From assembly GCF_000284295.1 (NCBI RefSeq), contig NC_017093.1, positions 6,448,001-6,512,000 on the forward strand: DNA of 64,000 bases. The letters are read 5' to 3'. The notes below the pieces were generated by a model. The model saw nothing but the letters and a program-made list of their open reading frames with translations, did not search any database and was not told the origin of the DNA. Positions 28,944-36,589 of this stretch are shown here, piece after piece; position 1 is the first letter of the stretch, and every line of letters begins with the position of its first letter. The stretch is from Actinoplanes missouriensis 431. Lineage in GTDB: Bacteria > Actinomycetota > Actinomycetes > Mycobacteriales > Micromonosporaceae. The translations under genes and the position numbers were made by a program.

Positions 28944-30560
28944 TTAGCGCTCGCCATCCGGCCGCAGGGTGCCGGAGGTCAGCCCCTCGCGCGCACGGGA
29001 GATGGCATCGAGTCCCAGGCGGTTGATCTCCTTCAGAGTCGCCTCGGCCTCATCGAGAGCCCGGAACGCCGCGCCGTAACTCCGCTGCTCCGCGATTCCC
29101 ATCTGCGGAATGCGAGATCCCCTGACATCGACGCGGTATGTTCCACTGCTGCTCGTATTACGTGACGCATTGGCAGCGCTGCTCAGAAAGCCTTGCAGGA
29201 AATCGGTATCGATCTGATCACTCGCCGACGTAGCCGTATTGTCATTCACCAGAACGAGTCCAGCGCGAGCAAGATCAGAGACACGAAGCAACGCACCTTC
29301 GATCTCGGCAGATCCAGCAGAAAGATCGGGGAGCATTCCCGCCAGACGGCCGACACGTCGCATCAGAGCGTCGCGCGCCTCGGCATACTGCTCGGCCTGC
29401 TCTGATCTGTTGAGCAGATGGCTAGCGGGCGTGAGGTCGACGTCCTCGTCAAGGAGGTCGATGACGGGCACCTCCACCGCACGCACCGCCTCGAAGGCGG
29501 AGAGTCGCTGCGGATCCGCTCCCGACATGTCAACCATCCGGACGACCGGAGCGGATCTCTCTGACTCAAGTGGTCGTCTCAGAATCCAAACATGCATCGG
29601 CTGCGTATGCGAGGAGACCAGCCCCGCCGGTAAAGCGACGACTTGCTCGAGGACCCCACGACGCAACAGTTCAGTGCGAATTCGTCGCCCCGCTCTGCGA
29701 TACGCCACAGACGGGGACATCACGATCAGAAGTTTACCCTTCGGCGCCAGGTGAGAATAACAATGCTGGAGCCAAGCGAGTTCACTCTCGGCCTTGGTCG
29801 GCAAACCGAATTCCCAGCGCGTGTCCACCATCAGGCCATCTCTGCCCCAATCGGTGAGACCGACCGGCGGGTCGCAGACGACGAGGTCGGCCTGCAGACC
29901 CGGCCAGCCATCCGCCTGTAGCGAGTCCCCCAGCTTGATATCGGGTTCGATGCCGCACAGGGCGCCACGCGCCCGGGCGAGCCTGGCGGCTGATTCGCTG
30001 ATCTCCTGGCCGACCGCTCGGATATCGGGCCCGCCGGCGCAAGCGAACAGCAAGGATCCCGCGCCACATGCGGGATCGAACACCGTGCCGGTCACCGGAC
30101 CGGCGAGATGAGCGATCGCTGCCGCGAGCCTGCTGGTGGTCAGGGCACTGCCGCCGGCGTGCAGACGTTCCGTGAACGCTTCGATGACCTCGCTCGCGGA
30201 CGCCTGAGCGGCCATGCCCTCGGCACGTAGCCTGGTCTCCTCACTCAGGCGCCCGGACGAACCGCCGAGGAGCATCTCGGCCATGTCGGCCACACCGGTG
30301 ATCATGTCGTCGCCGTAGAGCGCTCGCATGTCCTGCCAGACCAGGACTTCGTCGGAGACGTCGGAGCTCTTCTTCTGCCGATCCAGCCAGTCGGTGATCT
30401 CCGTCAGCGCGAAGAGGGCGTTACGTCCACCCTCGACGGGCTCGGGAAAGTCGGGATGACGCCGGCGCCAGTTCGACACCGCGGCCCGGGTCACACCGGC
30501 GAGGCGTGCCACCTCGGCGGAGGAGATGAGCCTGCTGGAACCCGAGTTCTCGACGGTCAC
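28944..30560 (-). CDS. N6-adenine DNA methylase with N-terminal helix-turn-helix (HsdM-like)
   Basis: A 538-residue protein. Residues 10-60 form a MerR/AlpA-like helix-turn-helix (AEVARLAGVTRAAVSNWRRR) with the usual proline-rich wing. A class gamma N6-adenine methylase follows: motif I FDPACGAGSLLF at 161-172 and motif IV CDPPVG at 219-224. The C-terminal 120 residues resemble an HsdS half, with IPQMGIAEQRSYGAAFRAL followed by a coiled-coil-like helix. No HsdR is adjacent. The GTG start appears leaderless: TAGGGT ends seven bases upstream. A protein that both binds DNA and methylates could regulate the island or act as a solitary methylase. It is monocistronic, on the same strand as and just upstream of the kinase-led operon. 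Confidence 0.85.
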   Translation of the reverse strand: MTVENSGSSRLISSAEVARLAGVTRAAVSNWRRRHPDFPEPVEGGRNALFALTEITDWLDRQKKSSDVSDEVLVWQDMRALYGDDMITGVADMAEMLLGGSSGRLSEETRLRAEGMAAQASASEVIEAFTERLHAGGSALTTSRLAAAIAHLAGPVTGTVFDPACGAGSLLFACAGGPDIRAVGQEISESAARLARARGALCGIEPDIKLGDSLQADGWPGLQADLVVCDPPVGLTDWGRDGLMVDTRWEFGLPTKAESELAWLQHCYSHLAPKGKLLIVMSPSVAYRRAGRRIRTELLRRGVLEQVVALPAGLVSSHTQPMHVWILRRPLESERSAPVVRMVDMSGADPQRLSAFEAVRAVEVPVIDLLDEDVDLTPASHLLNRSEQAEQYAEARDALMRRVGRLAGMLPDLSAGSAEIEGALLRVSDLARAGLVLVNDNTATSASDQIDTDFLQGFLSSAANASRNTSSSGTYRVDVRGSRIPQMGIAEQRSYGAAFRALDEAEATLKEINRLGLDAISRAREGLTSGTLRPDGER

Positions 30561-30566
30561 GGCCCG

Positions 30567-30594
30567 ACCCTACAAGAAGAGACTCGCGGCGCAA
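30567..30594 (-). promoter_or_regulatory. candidate leaderless promoter of the HTH-methylase
   Basis: TAGGGT at 30572-30567 with TTGCGC at 30594-30589 (16-base spacer). Transcription would start at or next to the GTG at 30560, giving a leaderless message, common in actinobacteria and consistent with the lack of a clear ribosome-binding site. Confidence 0.35.
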
Positions 30595-30599
30595 TAACA

Positions 30600-30609
30600 C
30601 TGTCAACGC
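30600..30609 (-). promoter_or_regulatory. GTTGACANTG word upstream of the HTH-methylase promoter
   Basis: Reads GTTGACAGTG on the minus strand, about six bases upstream of the -35 box. Same word as at 28920-28929 (GTTGACATTG) and 30671-30680 (GTTGACAATG), both on the plus strand. Confidence 0.3.
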
Positions 30610-30670
30610 AGGACTATCACCGCTCGACGTGAGATGCCGGGCGACGTTCACAAGGCGTAGTGCACACTGT

Positions 30671-30680
30671 GTTGACAATG
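30671..30680 (+). promoter_or_regulatory. GTTGACANTG word between divergent genes
   Basis: GTTGACAATG, set in an imperfect dyad CACTGT-GTTG-ACAATG (30665-30680). It lies between the HTH-methylase and the divergent lipoprotein gene, so it could control either. It contains a perfect -35 hexamer, but no -10 box lies at a usual distance toward the lipoprotein gene. Confidence 0.3.
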
Positions 30681-30759
30681 CCGACATACGAGTGTTCCCA
30701 TAGTTGCCACAGCCGGGTGAACTACCGCAGCGGCTTTCCTACGTCTTTGGAGCATCTCG

Positions 30760-31374
30760 ATGTCGAACCCCCAACAGGCCGCCCGCGCGACTTCCCCGGC
30801 CGGCAAGGCACGGACGTGGCCCTGGATCGCTGGTAGCGCCGTAGCCCTCGTTCTGCTCGGATGCGGCAGCGCCTCCAGCAGCGACGACGCGGCCGGTACC
30901 AGCGGTGACGCCGCGGCTGTGACTGAGGAGAAGACCGAAAGCGCCAAGACCGGGGACAAGAAGGAAGAGAAGAAGGCCGCCGGCATCGGGGACGCCGTTC
31001 GGGACGGGAAGTTCGAGTTCACCGTCAGCAAAATGAAGTGCGGCGTCGAGAACGTCGGCTCGGACCTCCTCGGCCAGAAGGCCCAGGGCGAGTACTGCCT
31101 GATCGACATCAAGGTGAAGAACATCGGCAAGGAGGCGCAGACCTTCACCGACTCGGCGCAGAAGGCGTTCGACGCCAAGGAGGTCGAGTACTCCGTCGAC
31201 TCCAGCGCCGCAATCTACGCCAACGGCGAGAGTCAGCTGCTCCTCAGCGAGATCAACCCGGGTAACTCGGCCAAGGGCAAGCTCGTCTTCGACGTACCGG
31301 CCGGCACCAAGCTGACCTCACTCGAACTTCACGACTCGGTCTTCTCCGGCGGCGTGACGGTGACGCTCAAGTGA
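30760..31374 (+). CDS. DUF4352-like lipoprotein
   Basis: A 204-residue protein with a basic N-terminus, a hydrophobic segment and lipobox-like LVLLGC at about 31-36, then a charged Ser/Asp/Glu/Lys linker to residue 75. The remaining 130 residues (CLIDIKVKNIGKEAQTF, NPGNSAKGKLVFDVPAG) match the immunoglobulin-like DUF4352/telokin fold seen on actinobacterial surface lipoproteins. It should be anchored outside the membrane. Start ATG with GGAG eight bases upstream. It heads a short plus-strand cluster with the EcsC-type gene. Function is unknown; these domains are thought to bind partners or be structural. Confidence 0.8.
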   Translation: MSNPQQAARATSPAGKARTWPWIAGSAVALVLLGCGSASSSDDAAGTSGDAAAVTEEKTESAKTGDKKEEKKAAGIGDAVRDGKFEFTVSKMKCGVENVGSDLLGQKAQGEYCLIDIKVKNIGKEAQTFTDSAQKAFDAKEVEYSVDSSAAIYANGESQLLLSEINPGNSAKGKLVFDVPAGTKLTSLELHDSVFSGGVTVTLK

Positions 31375-31442
31375 GGGTTCCGGCCACCACACCCATGCGG
31401 ATCGCCGCCAAGGTCACCGACACCTCCGAGATCTCGAGATGA
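31371..31442 (+). CDS. possible 23-codon small ORF bridging two genes
   Basis: A GTG overlaps the lipoprotein TGA (GTGA). The reading frame runs 23 codons (begins VRVPATTPMR, ends TSEISR) and its TGA overlaps the ATG of the next gene (ATGA). The exact fit at both ends suggests a real small gene or a coupling relay through the 64-base gap. No clear ribosome-binding site or known family; chance cannot be excluded. Confidence 0.35.
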   Translation: MRVPATTPMRIAAKVTDTSEISR

Positions 31443-31711
31443 CGAACGAGTTCAACGAGGTCCTTTCCGTCGGCGGGCACGCGACCATGGTCCGCCGGTA
31501 CACGGAAAAACGCCTGGCCCGGCTTCCCCGCGACAGGCAGGGCTATCACCGCGGGCTGCTCGACCTTCATGACGACCTGACGCGCCGCGGGGAAGAGAGC
31601 CCCACCCGGGTGATGGCCGCCGCTCACGGAATGCCCGAGGAGACGATGCGCGCCTGTCTCAGAGTCGCCCGCCAGCACGTCAACAGTCCCTCCGTACCGA
31701 TCAAGGAATAG
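31439..31711 (+). CDS. small uncharacterised protein, 90 residues
   Basis: I do not recognise this family. The 90-residue protein is basic and predicted helical (YTEKRLARLPRDRQGYHRGLLDLHDDL), with no signal peptide or membrane segment, so it is probably cytosolic. It lies between the lipoprotein gene and the EcsC-type gene. Its ATG overlaps the end of the 23-codon ORF by four bases, and its stop is five bases before the next start. The tight packing suggests co-transcription with both neighbours. Confidence 0.55.
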   Translation: MTNEFNEVLSVGGHATMVRRYTEKRLARLPRDRQGYHRGLLDLHDDLTRRGEESPTRVMAAAHGMPEETMRACLRVARQHVNSPSVPIKE

Positions 31712-31716
31712 GAACA

Positions 31717-32358
31717 ATGGACGCGCCCGAAACTCACGAGAACGCGATGGTCCGCTTCGTCCAGGACGTGGTCGTCAAGGTCACCCGGGACGGCGTCGGC
31801 CCGATCATCGGTTCGGTCCCTTATGCGGAAGCCCGGCTCAGCAAGGGCGCCACCGAGGAACAGGCCATCGATCGCCTGATCACTGAATCGGTGATGGCGT
31901 CGTCGACGAACGGCTTCGTCACCGGCCTGGGTGGTCTCGTCACCATGCCCATCACCCTCACAGCGAACGTCGCGGGAGCATTGGTGATCAACGCACGGCT
32001 CGTCGGGGCGATCGCGCACATCCGCGGTTACGACATCGCGGACCCGCACGTGCAGAGCATCATCACGCTCACGACGGCCGGCGGGACGCTGATGAGCTCG
32101 CTGCACGGGGCCGGCGTGCAGGTCGGTTCGAAACTGACCGCCCAGGTCATCAAGGCGATTCCGGCCACCGCGATCCGGCATATCAACAAGCGGGTGGGCT
32201 TCACACTCCTCGCCAAGTACGGAACGCAGCGATCCGTGATCACCCTCGCCAAAGCAGTCCCGATCGCGGGCGGACTCGTCGGCGCGGGAGTAGACGCCGC
32301 CTTCACCACGGTGATCGGCCGTACGGCGAAGGCGAACTTCCCGGCGCACGTGGGCTGA
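31717..32358 (+). CDS. EcsC family protein
   Basis: 213 residues with the EcsC-family layout: an amphipathic N-terminus (VVVKVTRDGVGPIIGSVPYAEA), a glycine-rich hydrophobic stretch (GFVTGLGGLVTMPITLTANVAG, residues about 67-88), a second one near 120-140 and a third near 185-200. The EcsC family is widespread, and its members associate with membranes or lipids without a settled biochemical role. The start ATG has GGAATAGGAACA just upstream. It probably forms one transcript with the preceding small genes and perhaps the 152-residue gene downstream. Confidence 0.8.
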   Translation: MDAPETHENAMVRFVQDVVVKVTRDGVGPIIGSVPYAEARLSKGATEEQAIDRLITESVMASSTNGFVTGLGGLVTMPITLTANVAGALVINARLVGAIAHIRGYDIADPHVQSIITLTTAGGTLMSSLHGAGVQVGSKLTAQVIKAIPATAIRHINKRVGFTLLAKYGTQRSVITLAKAVPIAGGLVGAGVDAAFTTVIGRTAKANFPAHVG

Positions 32359-32405
32359 CCAGCCCACAGCCGGCTCACAGCCGAGACACCGGAGACTCCA
32401 TCTTC

Positions 32406-32864
32406 ATGATCAAATTGGTTTACGGCTACCTCGACTACCACGAGACCCTCGCGTTCGCCGACGACAGCACCGCCGCCCAGGAGGCCCGGGAGATCGAGGC
32501 CATCGCCGCCGCCCGGACCTACGGCGAGGCGCGCCGGATCGAGACCCGCCACGTCTCCCACAATCCGGCCGGCTGGGACTACACCGACGCGGAGGACGAC
32601 GAGCCGTTCGACATCAACAAGGTGGGCGCGGTCCAGGACGGCGACTGGCCCCCGATGATGGCGAGCCGGGCGATGCGGTTGCTGCCCGAGGACCTGCTGA
32701 AGCAGTTCGGCACGATGGCGGACACCACACTGAACGGGCCCTACATGGAGATCCCGCTCGCTCAGGAGCCAGCGATCGTGGCAGCGCTGTGCGAGCGCGG
32801 GTTCGAGGTTCGCCGGGACGACGCGCTCATCAACGCCTTGGACGGGGCAACGATCCAGCCTTGA
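32406..32864 (+). CDS. uncharacterised acidic protein, 152 residues
   Basis: Family not recognised. The protein is acidic and soluble with no signal peptide. The N-terminal half (IKLVYGYLDYHETLAFADD, then many Glu/Ala) looks like a small alpha/beta fold; the C-terminal half contains two short helices. It sits 47 bases after the EcsC-type gene on the same strand. The codon third-position bias matches a real gene. No catalytic motif is evident. Confidence 0.6.
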   Translation: MIKLVYGYLDYHETLAFADDSTAAQEAREIEAIAAARTYGEARRIETRHVSHNPAGWDYTDAEDDEPFDINKVGAVQDGDWPPMMASRAMRLLPEDLLKQFGTMADTTLNGPYMEIPLAQEPAIVAALCERGFEVRRDDALINALDGATIQP

Positions 32865-32991
32865 AGCAAGGCGATGACCGGCGCCGCACCCGTGGGCGCC
32901 ACGCTACGGTGACCGGGTGTCGATCGGCGGACGGCTCGTTCGTCGTATCAGTGCCCGGGTCGCCCAGGCCCCCGACGATCGGACATGACAG

Positions 32992-33351
32992 ATGGCCAAG
33001 TACATGCTCCTCATCTACGGCAACGAGCAGGAGTGGGCGTCGATGACCCCGGAGGAGGGCGAGCGGCTGGAGGCCGGCCACGCCGCCTTCGCCGCCGCGA
33101 TCGGCGAGGCAGCCGTCCTGAGCAGTCACCCGCTGGAGCCGACCGCCACGGCGACCACCCTGCGCGGCGACTCCGGTGGCCGGCCCACCATTACCGACGG
33201 CCCGTTCCTGGAGACCAAGGAAGCGCTCGGCGGCTACTACGTGATCGAGGCGTCCGATCTGGACCAGGCGATCGCGATGGCGCAGAAGCTGCCGGAGCTG
33301 ACCTGGTCACACTGCGCGGTGGAAGTCCGGCCCGTCCGGGACGTCAACTGA
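32992..33351 (+). CDS. YCII/DGPF-domain protein
   Basis: 119 residues with the YCII-related fold: KYMLLIYGNE at the start, TITDGPFLETKEALGGYYVIEA at about 65-86 (the DGPF signature) and a C-terminal strand ending VEVRPV. Such proteins are the conserved neighbours of ECF42-type sigma factors in actinobacteria, and the next gene is such a sigma factor. The stop codon lies at the very beginning of the sigma-factor frame. The exact function of the pair is unsettled; a regulatory or stress role is likely. ATG at 32992. Confidence 0.85.
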   Translation: MAKYMLLIYGNEQEWASMTPEEGERLEAGHAAFAAAIGEAAVLSSHPLEPTATATTLRGDSGGRPTITDGPFLETKEALGGYYVIEASDLDQAIAMAQKLPELTWSHCAVEVRPVRDVN

Positions 33352-34628
33352 ACAGCGACCCGCGCCCAGCCGCGGGTGCCTCGGCGGACGACGTCGCCGG
33401 GGCCCTCACGCGGGCGCACCGCGACGAGTGGGCCGCCGTTCTGGCCGCGACGGTGCACTTCACGCGCGATCTCGACCTGGCCGAGGAGTGCGCGCAGGAC
33501 GCGTACGCCCAGGCGCTGGAGACCTGGAGCCGGGCCGGGATCCCGGCCCGGCCCGGCGCCTGGCTCACCACCGTCGCGCGCAACCGGGCCCGGGACCAGA
33601 TGCGCCGGGCGTCGGTGTTCCGGCGGGCCCTGCCGCTGCTGGTGGTCGACGAGGCGGTGCCCGGACCGGAGGGCGGCACCGAGACACCCGTCGCCGACGA
33701 CCGGCTGCGGCTCATCTTCACCTGCTGCCACCCCGCACTCTCCCGGGACGCCCAGGTGGCGCTGACCCTGCGCCTGCTGTGCGGCCTGTCCACGGCGGAG
33801 GTGGCCCGCGCCTTCCTGGTGCAGGAGACCACGATGGCAGCCCGGATCACCAGGGCCAAGAACAAGATCCGGGCGGCGCGGATCCCGTACCGGGTGCCCG
33901 CTCCCGAGGAACTGCCGGAACGCGTGGAAGCGGTGCTCGAGGTGGTGCATCTGGTGTTCACCACCGGGCACGCGGCGCCGGTCGGGGAGTCGCTGATCCG
34001 CCGCGACCTCACCGGCGGCGCGATCGGGCTGGGGCGGCTGCTGCACCGGCTCCTGCCGCACGACGCGGCAGCCACCGGCCTGCTGGCGCTGATGCTGCTC
34101 ATCGACGCGCGCGACCAGGCGCGGGTGTCCGCCGACGGGCGCCTCGTCCTGCTCGCCGACCAGGACCGGACCCGGTGGGACGCCGCACGCATCGAGGAGG
34201 GTGTGGCGCTGCTGGTCGAGTCGCTGCAGGCGCAGCCGCCGTGCCGGTACACGGTGCAGGCCGCGATCGCCGCGGTGCACGCCGAGTCGCCGAGCTGGGC
34301 GGAGACCGACTGGAACGAGATCACCGGGCTCTACGACGTACTGCTGTCGCTGTGGCCGTCACCGGTCGTGGCGCTGAACCGCGCGGTCGCACTCGGCATG
34401 CGCGACGGGCCGAGGGCCGGCCTGGAGGCCCTGACGCCGTTGCTCGAGCAGCCGGCGCTCGCGAGGTACGGCTATCTCAGCGCCGCCCGCGCCGACTTCC
34501 TGCGGCAGCTGCGGCGCTGGGCCGAGGCGGCCACCGCGTACGAGGGGGCGCTGACGCTCACCGACAACGACGTCGAGCGCTCGTTCCTGAGTGGCCGGCT
34601 TGCGGAGGTCCGCGCGCACCTTCGCTGA
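33348..34628 (+). CDS. ECF42-like sigma factor with C-terminal TPR-like extension
   Basis: About 426 residues. Region sigma2 (DLAEECAQDAYAQALETW, then RPGAWLTTVARNRARDQMRR) and sigma4 (LTLRLLCGLSTAEVARAFLV, then RITRAKNKIRAA) are clear. They are followed by about 220 residues of helical repeats typical of the ECF42 group, which carries a TPR-like domain in place of an anti-sigma partner. No in-frame ATG, GTG or TTG lies between the YCII stop and sigma2. The best start is CTG at 33348, overlapping the YCII TGA (CTGA), with GGGA seven bases upstream. A start far inside the YCII gene is the alternative. The 3' end runs into a tandem repeat. Confidence 0.8.
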   Translation: MNSDPRPAAGASADDVAGALTRAHRDEWAAVLAATVHFTRDLDLAEECAQDAYAQALETWSRAGIPARPGAWLTTVARNRARDQMRRASVFRRALPLLVVDEAVPGPEGGTETPVADDRLRLIFTCCHPALSRDAQVALTLRLLCGLSTAEVARAFLVQETTMAARITRAKNKIRAARIPYRVPAPEELPERVEAVLEVVHLVFTTGHAAPVGESLIRRDLTGGAIGLGRLLHRLLPHDAAATGLLALMLLIDARDQARVSADGRLVLLADQDRTRWDAARIEEGVALLVESLQAQPPCRYTVQAAIAAVHAESPSWAETDWNEITGLYDVLLSLWPSPVVALNRAVALGMRDGPRAGLEALTPLLEQPALARYGYLSAARADFLRQLRRWAEAATAYEGALTLTDNDVERSFLSGRLAEVRAHLR

Positions 34629-34707
34629 ACCTGCCCGTCCCCTCTCTGAACCTGCCCGTCCCCTCTCTGAACCTGCCCGTCCCTTCGCTGAACCTGCCCC
34701 GTCGCCG
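34625..34707 (+). repeat. 21-base tandem repeat, four copies
   Basis: CTGAACCTGCCCGTCCC plus four bases (CTCT or TTCG), period 21, with starts at 34625, 34646, 34667 and 34688. The last copy is partial. The first copy contains the stop codon of the sigma-factor gene, so the array grows from the gene's 3' end into the gap before the MFS gene. Confidence 0.85.
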
Positions 34708-34791
34708 ACGCCGGCTGTCGAAAGCTGGCGGTCCCGCTCGTCGTGTCTGTGACAGGCGCCGCGAAGGGCGCTGGCGGAAGGGGGAACCGGC

Positions 34792-36036
34792 ATGCAGACG
34801 ATGCCGACGGACCGGGCCACGATACGGGCCCGATGGGCGATAACCACAGTCTTCGGCGCCAACGGTCTGCTGATCGCGAGTCTGGCGGTACGGACCCCGT
34901 CACTGAAGATCGACCTGGACCTGACGCCGGGACAGCTCGGCACCCTGTCGGCGCTGTTCGGCGTCGCCGCGGTGATCGCCATGCAGACCGTCGGCACGCT
35001 GGTGGCGCGTACCGGAAGCCGGACCATCGTGCAGGTCACCACGGTGACCCTGCCCCTGCTGCTGATCGGCATCGGCGCCGCGCCGAACCTCTGGACCCAG
35101 ATGCTCGTCCAGATCGCGTTCGGCGCCGTGCACGGCATGCTCGACGTCACGATGAACGCGCACGCGGTCGCCGTCGAACGCCGGCTGGGCCGGCCGATCA
35201 TGAACACCTGTCACGCGGCGTGGAGCATCGGCTCCGTCGCAGGCGCGCTGCTCGGCGCCGGCGCGGCGCAGATCGGCACGAGCCGGACCGTGCACTACGT
35301 GCTCCTCACCTGCCTGCTGATCCCGCTGGCAGTGGTCTGCTCGCAGGCGCTGCTGCCCGCGTCCGCGGACCGCAGCTCGCCCGTCCCGGCCGGTTCCGGC
35401 GAGGCGGGGAAGACCAGGCAGACCGGCTGGCGCACCGGCTGGAGCCTGCCCGTGGTGATGTTCGGCGTGATGGGCGGCATCGTGCTCACCGTGGAGGCGG
35501 CGGTGGCCGACTGGAGTGGCGTCTACCTGCACGAGGACCTGAGCGCGTCGCTCGGCGCGGCCGGTCTGGGCTATGTCATGTTCGCCGCGTTGCAGACCGC
35601 CGGCCGGCTCGTCGGTGACCGGTTGCAGGAACGTACGTCGGCGACCCTGCTGCTGCAGGTGGGCACCGCGACCGCAGCGGCGGGCGTGGCGATCGCCGTG
35701 CTCAGCCCGTGGGTGCCGCTCAGCGTGGCCGGTTTCGCGATCACCGGCATCGGCCTGGCGACACCGCTGCCGGTGCTGTTCGGGGTGGTCGGTCATCTCG
35801 GCGCCGGACGCGGGGACGACGCCGGGGCGGCCGCCATGGTGGCCCGGTTCACCACGCTGACGTACACCGGCATCCTGTTCGCGCCCGCCGCGATCGGCTG
35901 GTTCGCCGACCACTTCGGACTGCAGCGGACTCTGGCCGCGCTGGTGCCGCTGCTCCTGGTGGTGGCGGCGACGGCGGGCCCGGCGACCCGGTCCCGCCGG
36001 CCGGCCGACGAGGTGGCCCGGGCCGACGCCGGGTGA
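34792..36036 (+). CDS. MFS transporter (YbjJ/fucose-permease-like)
   Basis: A 414-residue 12-helix major facilitator. Helices are visible from residue 15 (ITTVFGANGLLIASLA) through the final segment near 385-405. The sequence TPGQLGTLSALFG after helix 1 and the NAHAVAVERRLGRPIMNTCHAAWSIG segment after helix 4 match the YbjJ-like/fucose-permease branch. The short charged loop near 195-215 divides the two halves. The start ATG has GGGGGAA about six bases upstream. It stands alone after the repeat array; substrate unknown. Confidence 0.85.
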   Translation: MQTMPTDRATIRARWAITTVFGANGLLIASLAVRTPSLKIDLDLTPGQLGTLSALFGVAAVIAMQTVGTLVARTGSRTIVQVTTVTLPLLLIGIGAAPNLWTQMLVQIAFGAVHGMLDVTMNAHAVAVERRLGRPIMNTCHAAWSIGSVAGALLGAGAAQIGTSRTVHYVLLTCLLIPLAVVCSQALLPASADRSSPVPAGSGEAGKTRQTGWRTGWSLPVVMFGVMGGIVLTVEAAVADWSGVYLHEDLSASLGAAGLGYVMFAALQTAGRLVGDRLQERTSATLLLQVGTATAAAGVAIAVLSPWVPLSVAGFAITGIGLATPLPVLFGVVGHLGAGRGDDAGAAAMVARFTTLTYTGILFAPAAIGWFADHFGLQRTLAALVPLLLVVAATAGPATRSRRPADEVARADAG

Positions 36037-36091
36037 CCCCCTGAACGTCCGGTGGGAGCGGGGTCCCGCCGGACGCACCGGACCTCGCCGG

Positions 36092-36390
36092 TCACCCGGC
36101 GCGGGCGGGCGGCAGCACGGCGGTGATGAGAAGCCCGAGCCCGGCGAGGACCACAGCTGTCGCGAACCCGCCGGGAACCCGGCGACCAGGTGACCGTGGA
36201 CGCGACGGCGACGCCTAGACCACCGCCGGTCTGGCGCGCCGCGGTGTTCATCGCCGAGGCCGGGCCGAGGTCCGCAGGCGGCACGCCGGCGAGCGCCGCG
36301 GCTGAGGTGGCCACGGTGCCCAGCCCGAGGCCGCAGTCGAACAGGAACATGGCGGCGAAGATCAGCGAGCCGAGGCAAGCGGTCTACCGT
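36092..36390 (-). pseudogene. remnant of a DHA2-family MFS exporter
   Basis: The minus strand encodes AAMFLFDCGLGLGTVATSAA and ASAMNTAARQTGGGLGVAVAS, the hallmark end of DHA2/EmrB-type drug exporters. A frame break follows near 36190, and the last helix (GFATAVVLAGLGLLITAVLP) resumes in another frame and ends at a TGA at 36092. Nothing of the first 11 or more helices is present, so this is a decayed fragment. The interval 36037-36091 holds no gene. Confidence 0.6.
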
Positions 36391-36426
36391 CGGCGTGCTC
36401 GACCCGGCAAGACGTGCCGAGATCAC

Positions 36427-36457
36427 AAAAGAGGGCCTCTGCCCTGCAGAGACCCTC
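36427..36457 (-). terminator. Rho-independent terminator of tRNA-Pro
   Basis: GAGGGTCTCTGC pairs with GCAGAGGCCCTC around a 3-base loop and is followed by TTTT on the minus strand, just past the tRNA 3' end. This is a textbook terminator. Confidence 0.8.
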
Positions 36458-36463
36458 TCGCTG

Positions 36464-36537
<74 letters not shown>

Positions 36538-36589
36538 ATCCCGCCCCGAACATCAGCCCGGCGCGACATCTCCTAAAGCTTACCAACCG

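Noticed and set aside
24857-30560. Type I restriction system (HsdM + HsdR)
   Set aside because: The SNF2 protein has no HsdR N-terminal nuclease domain, and the methylase is a separate transcript.
30671-30704. TTGACA at 30672 as a promoter of the lipoprotein gene
   Set aside because: The only -10-like hexamer (CATAGT) lies 21 bases away, beyond the normal spacing.
32985-33347. Starting the sigma factor at an ATG inside the YCII gene
   Set aside because: The extra residues are out-of-frame YCII sequence, Arg/Gly-rich and without likeness to sigma factors.
34625-34707. CRISPR array
   Set aside because: Units are direct neighbours of 20-21 bases with no spacers; no cas genes in the window.
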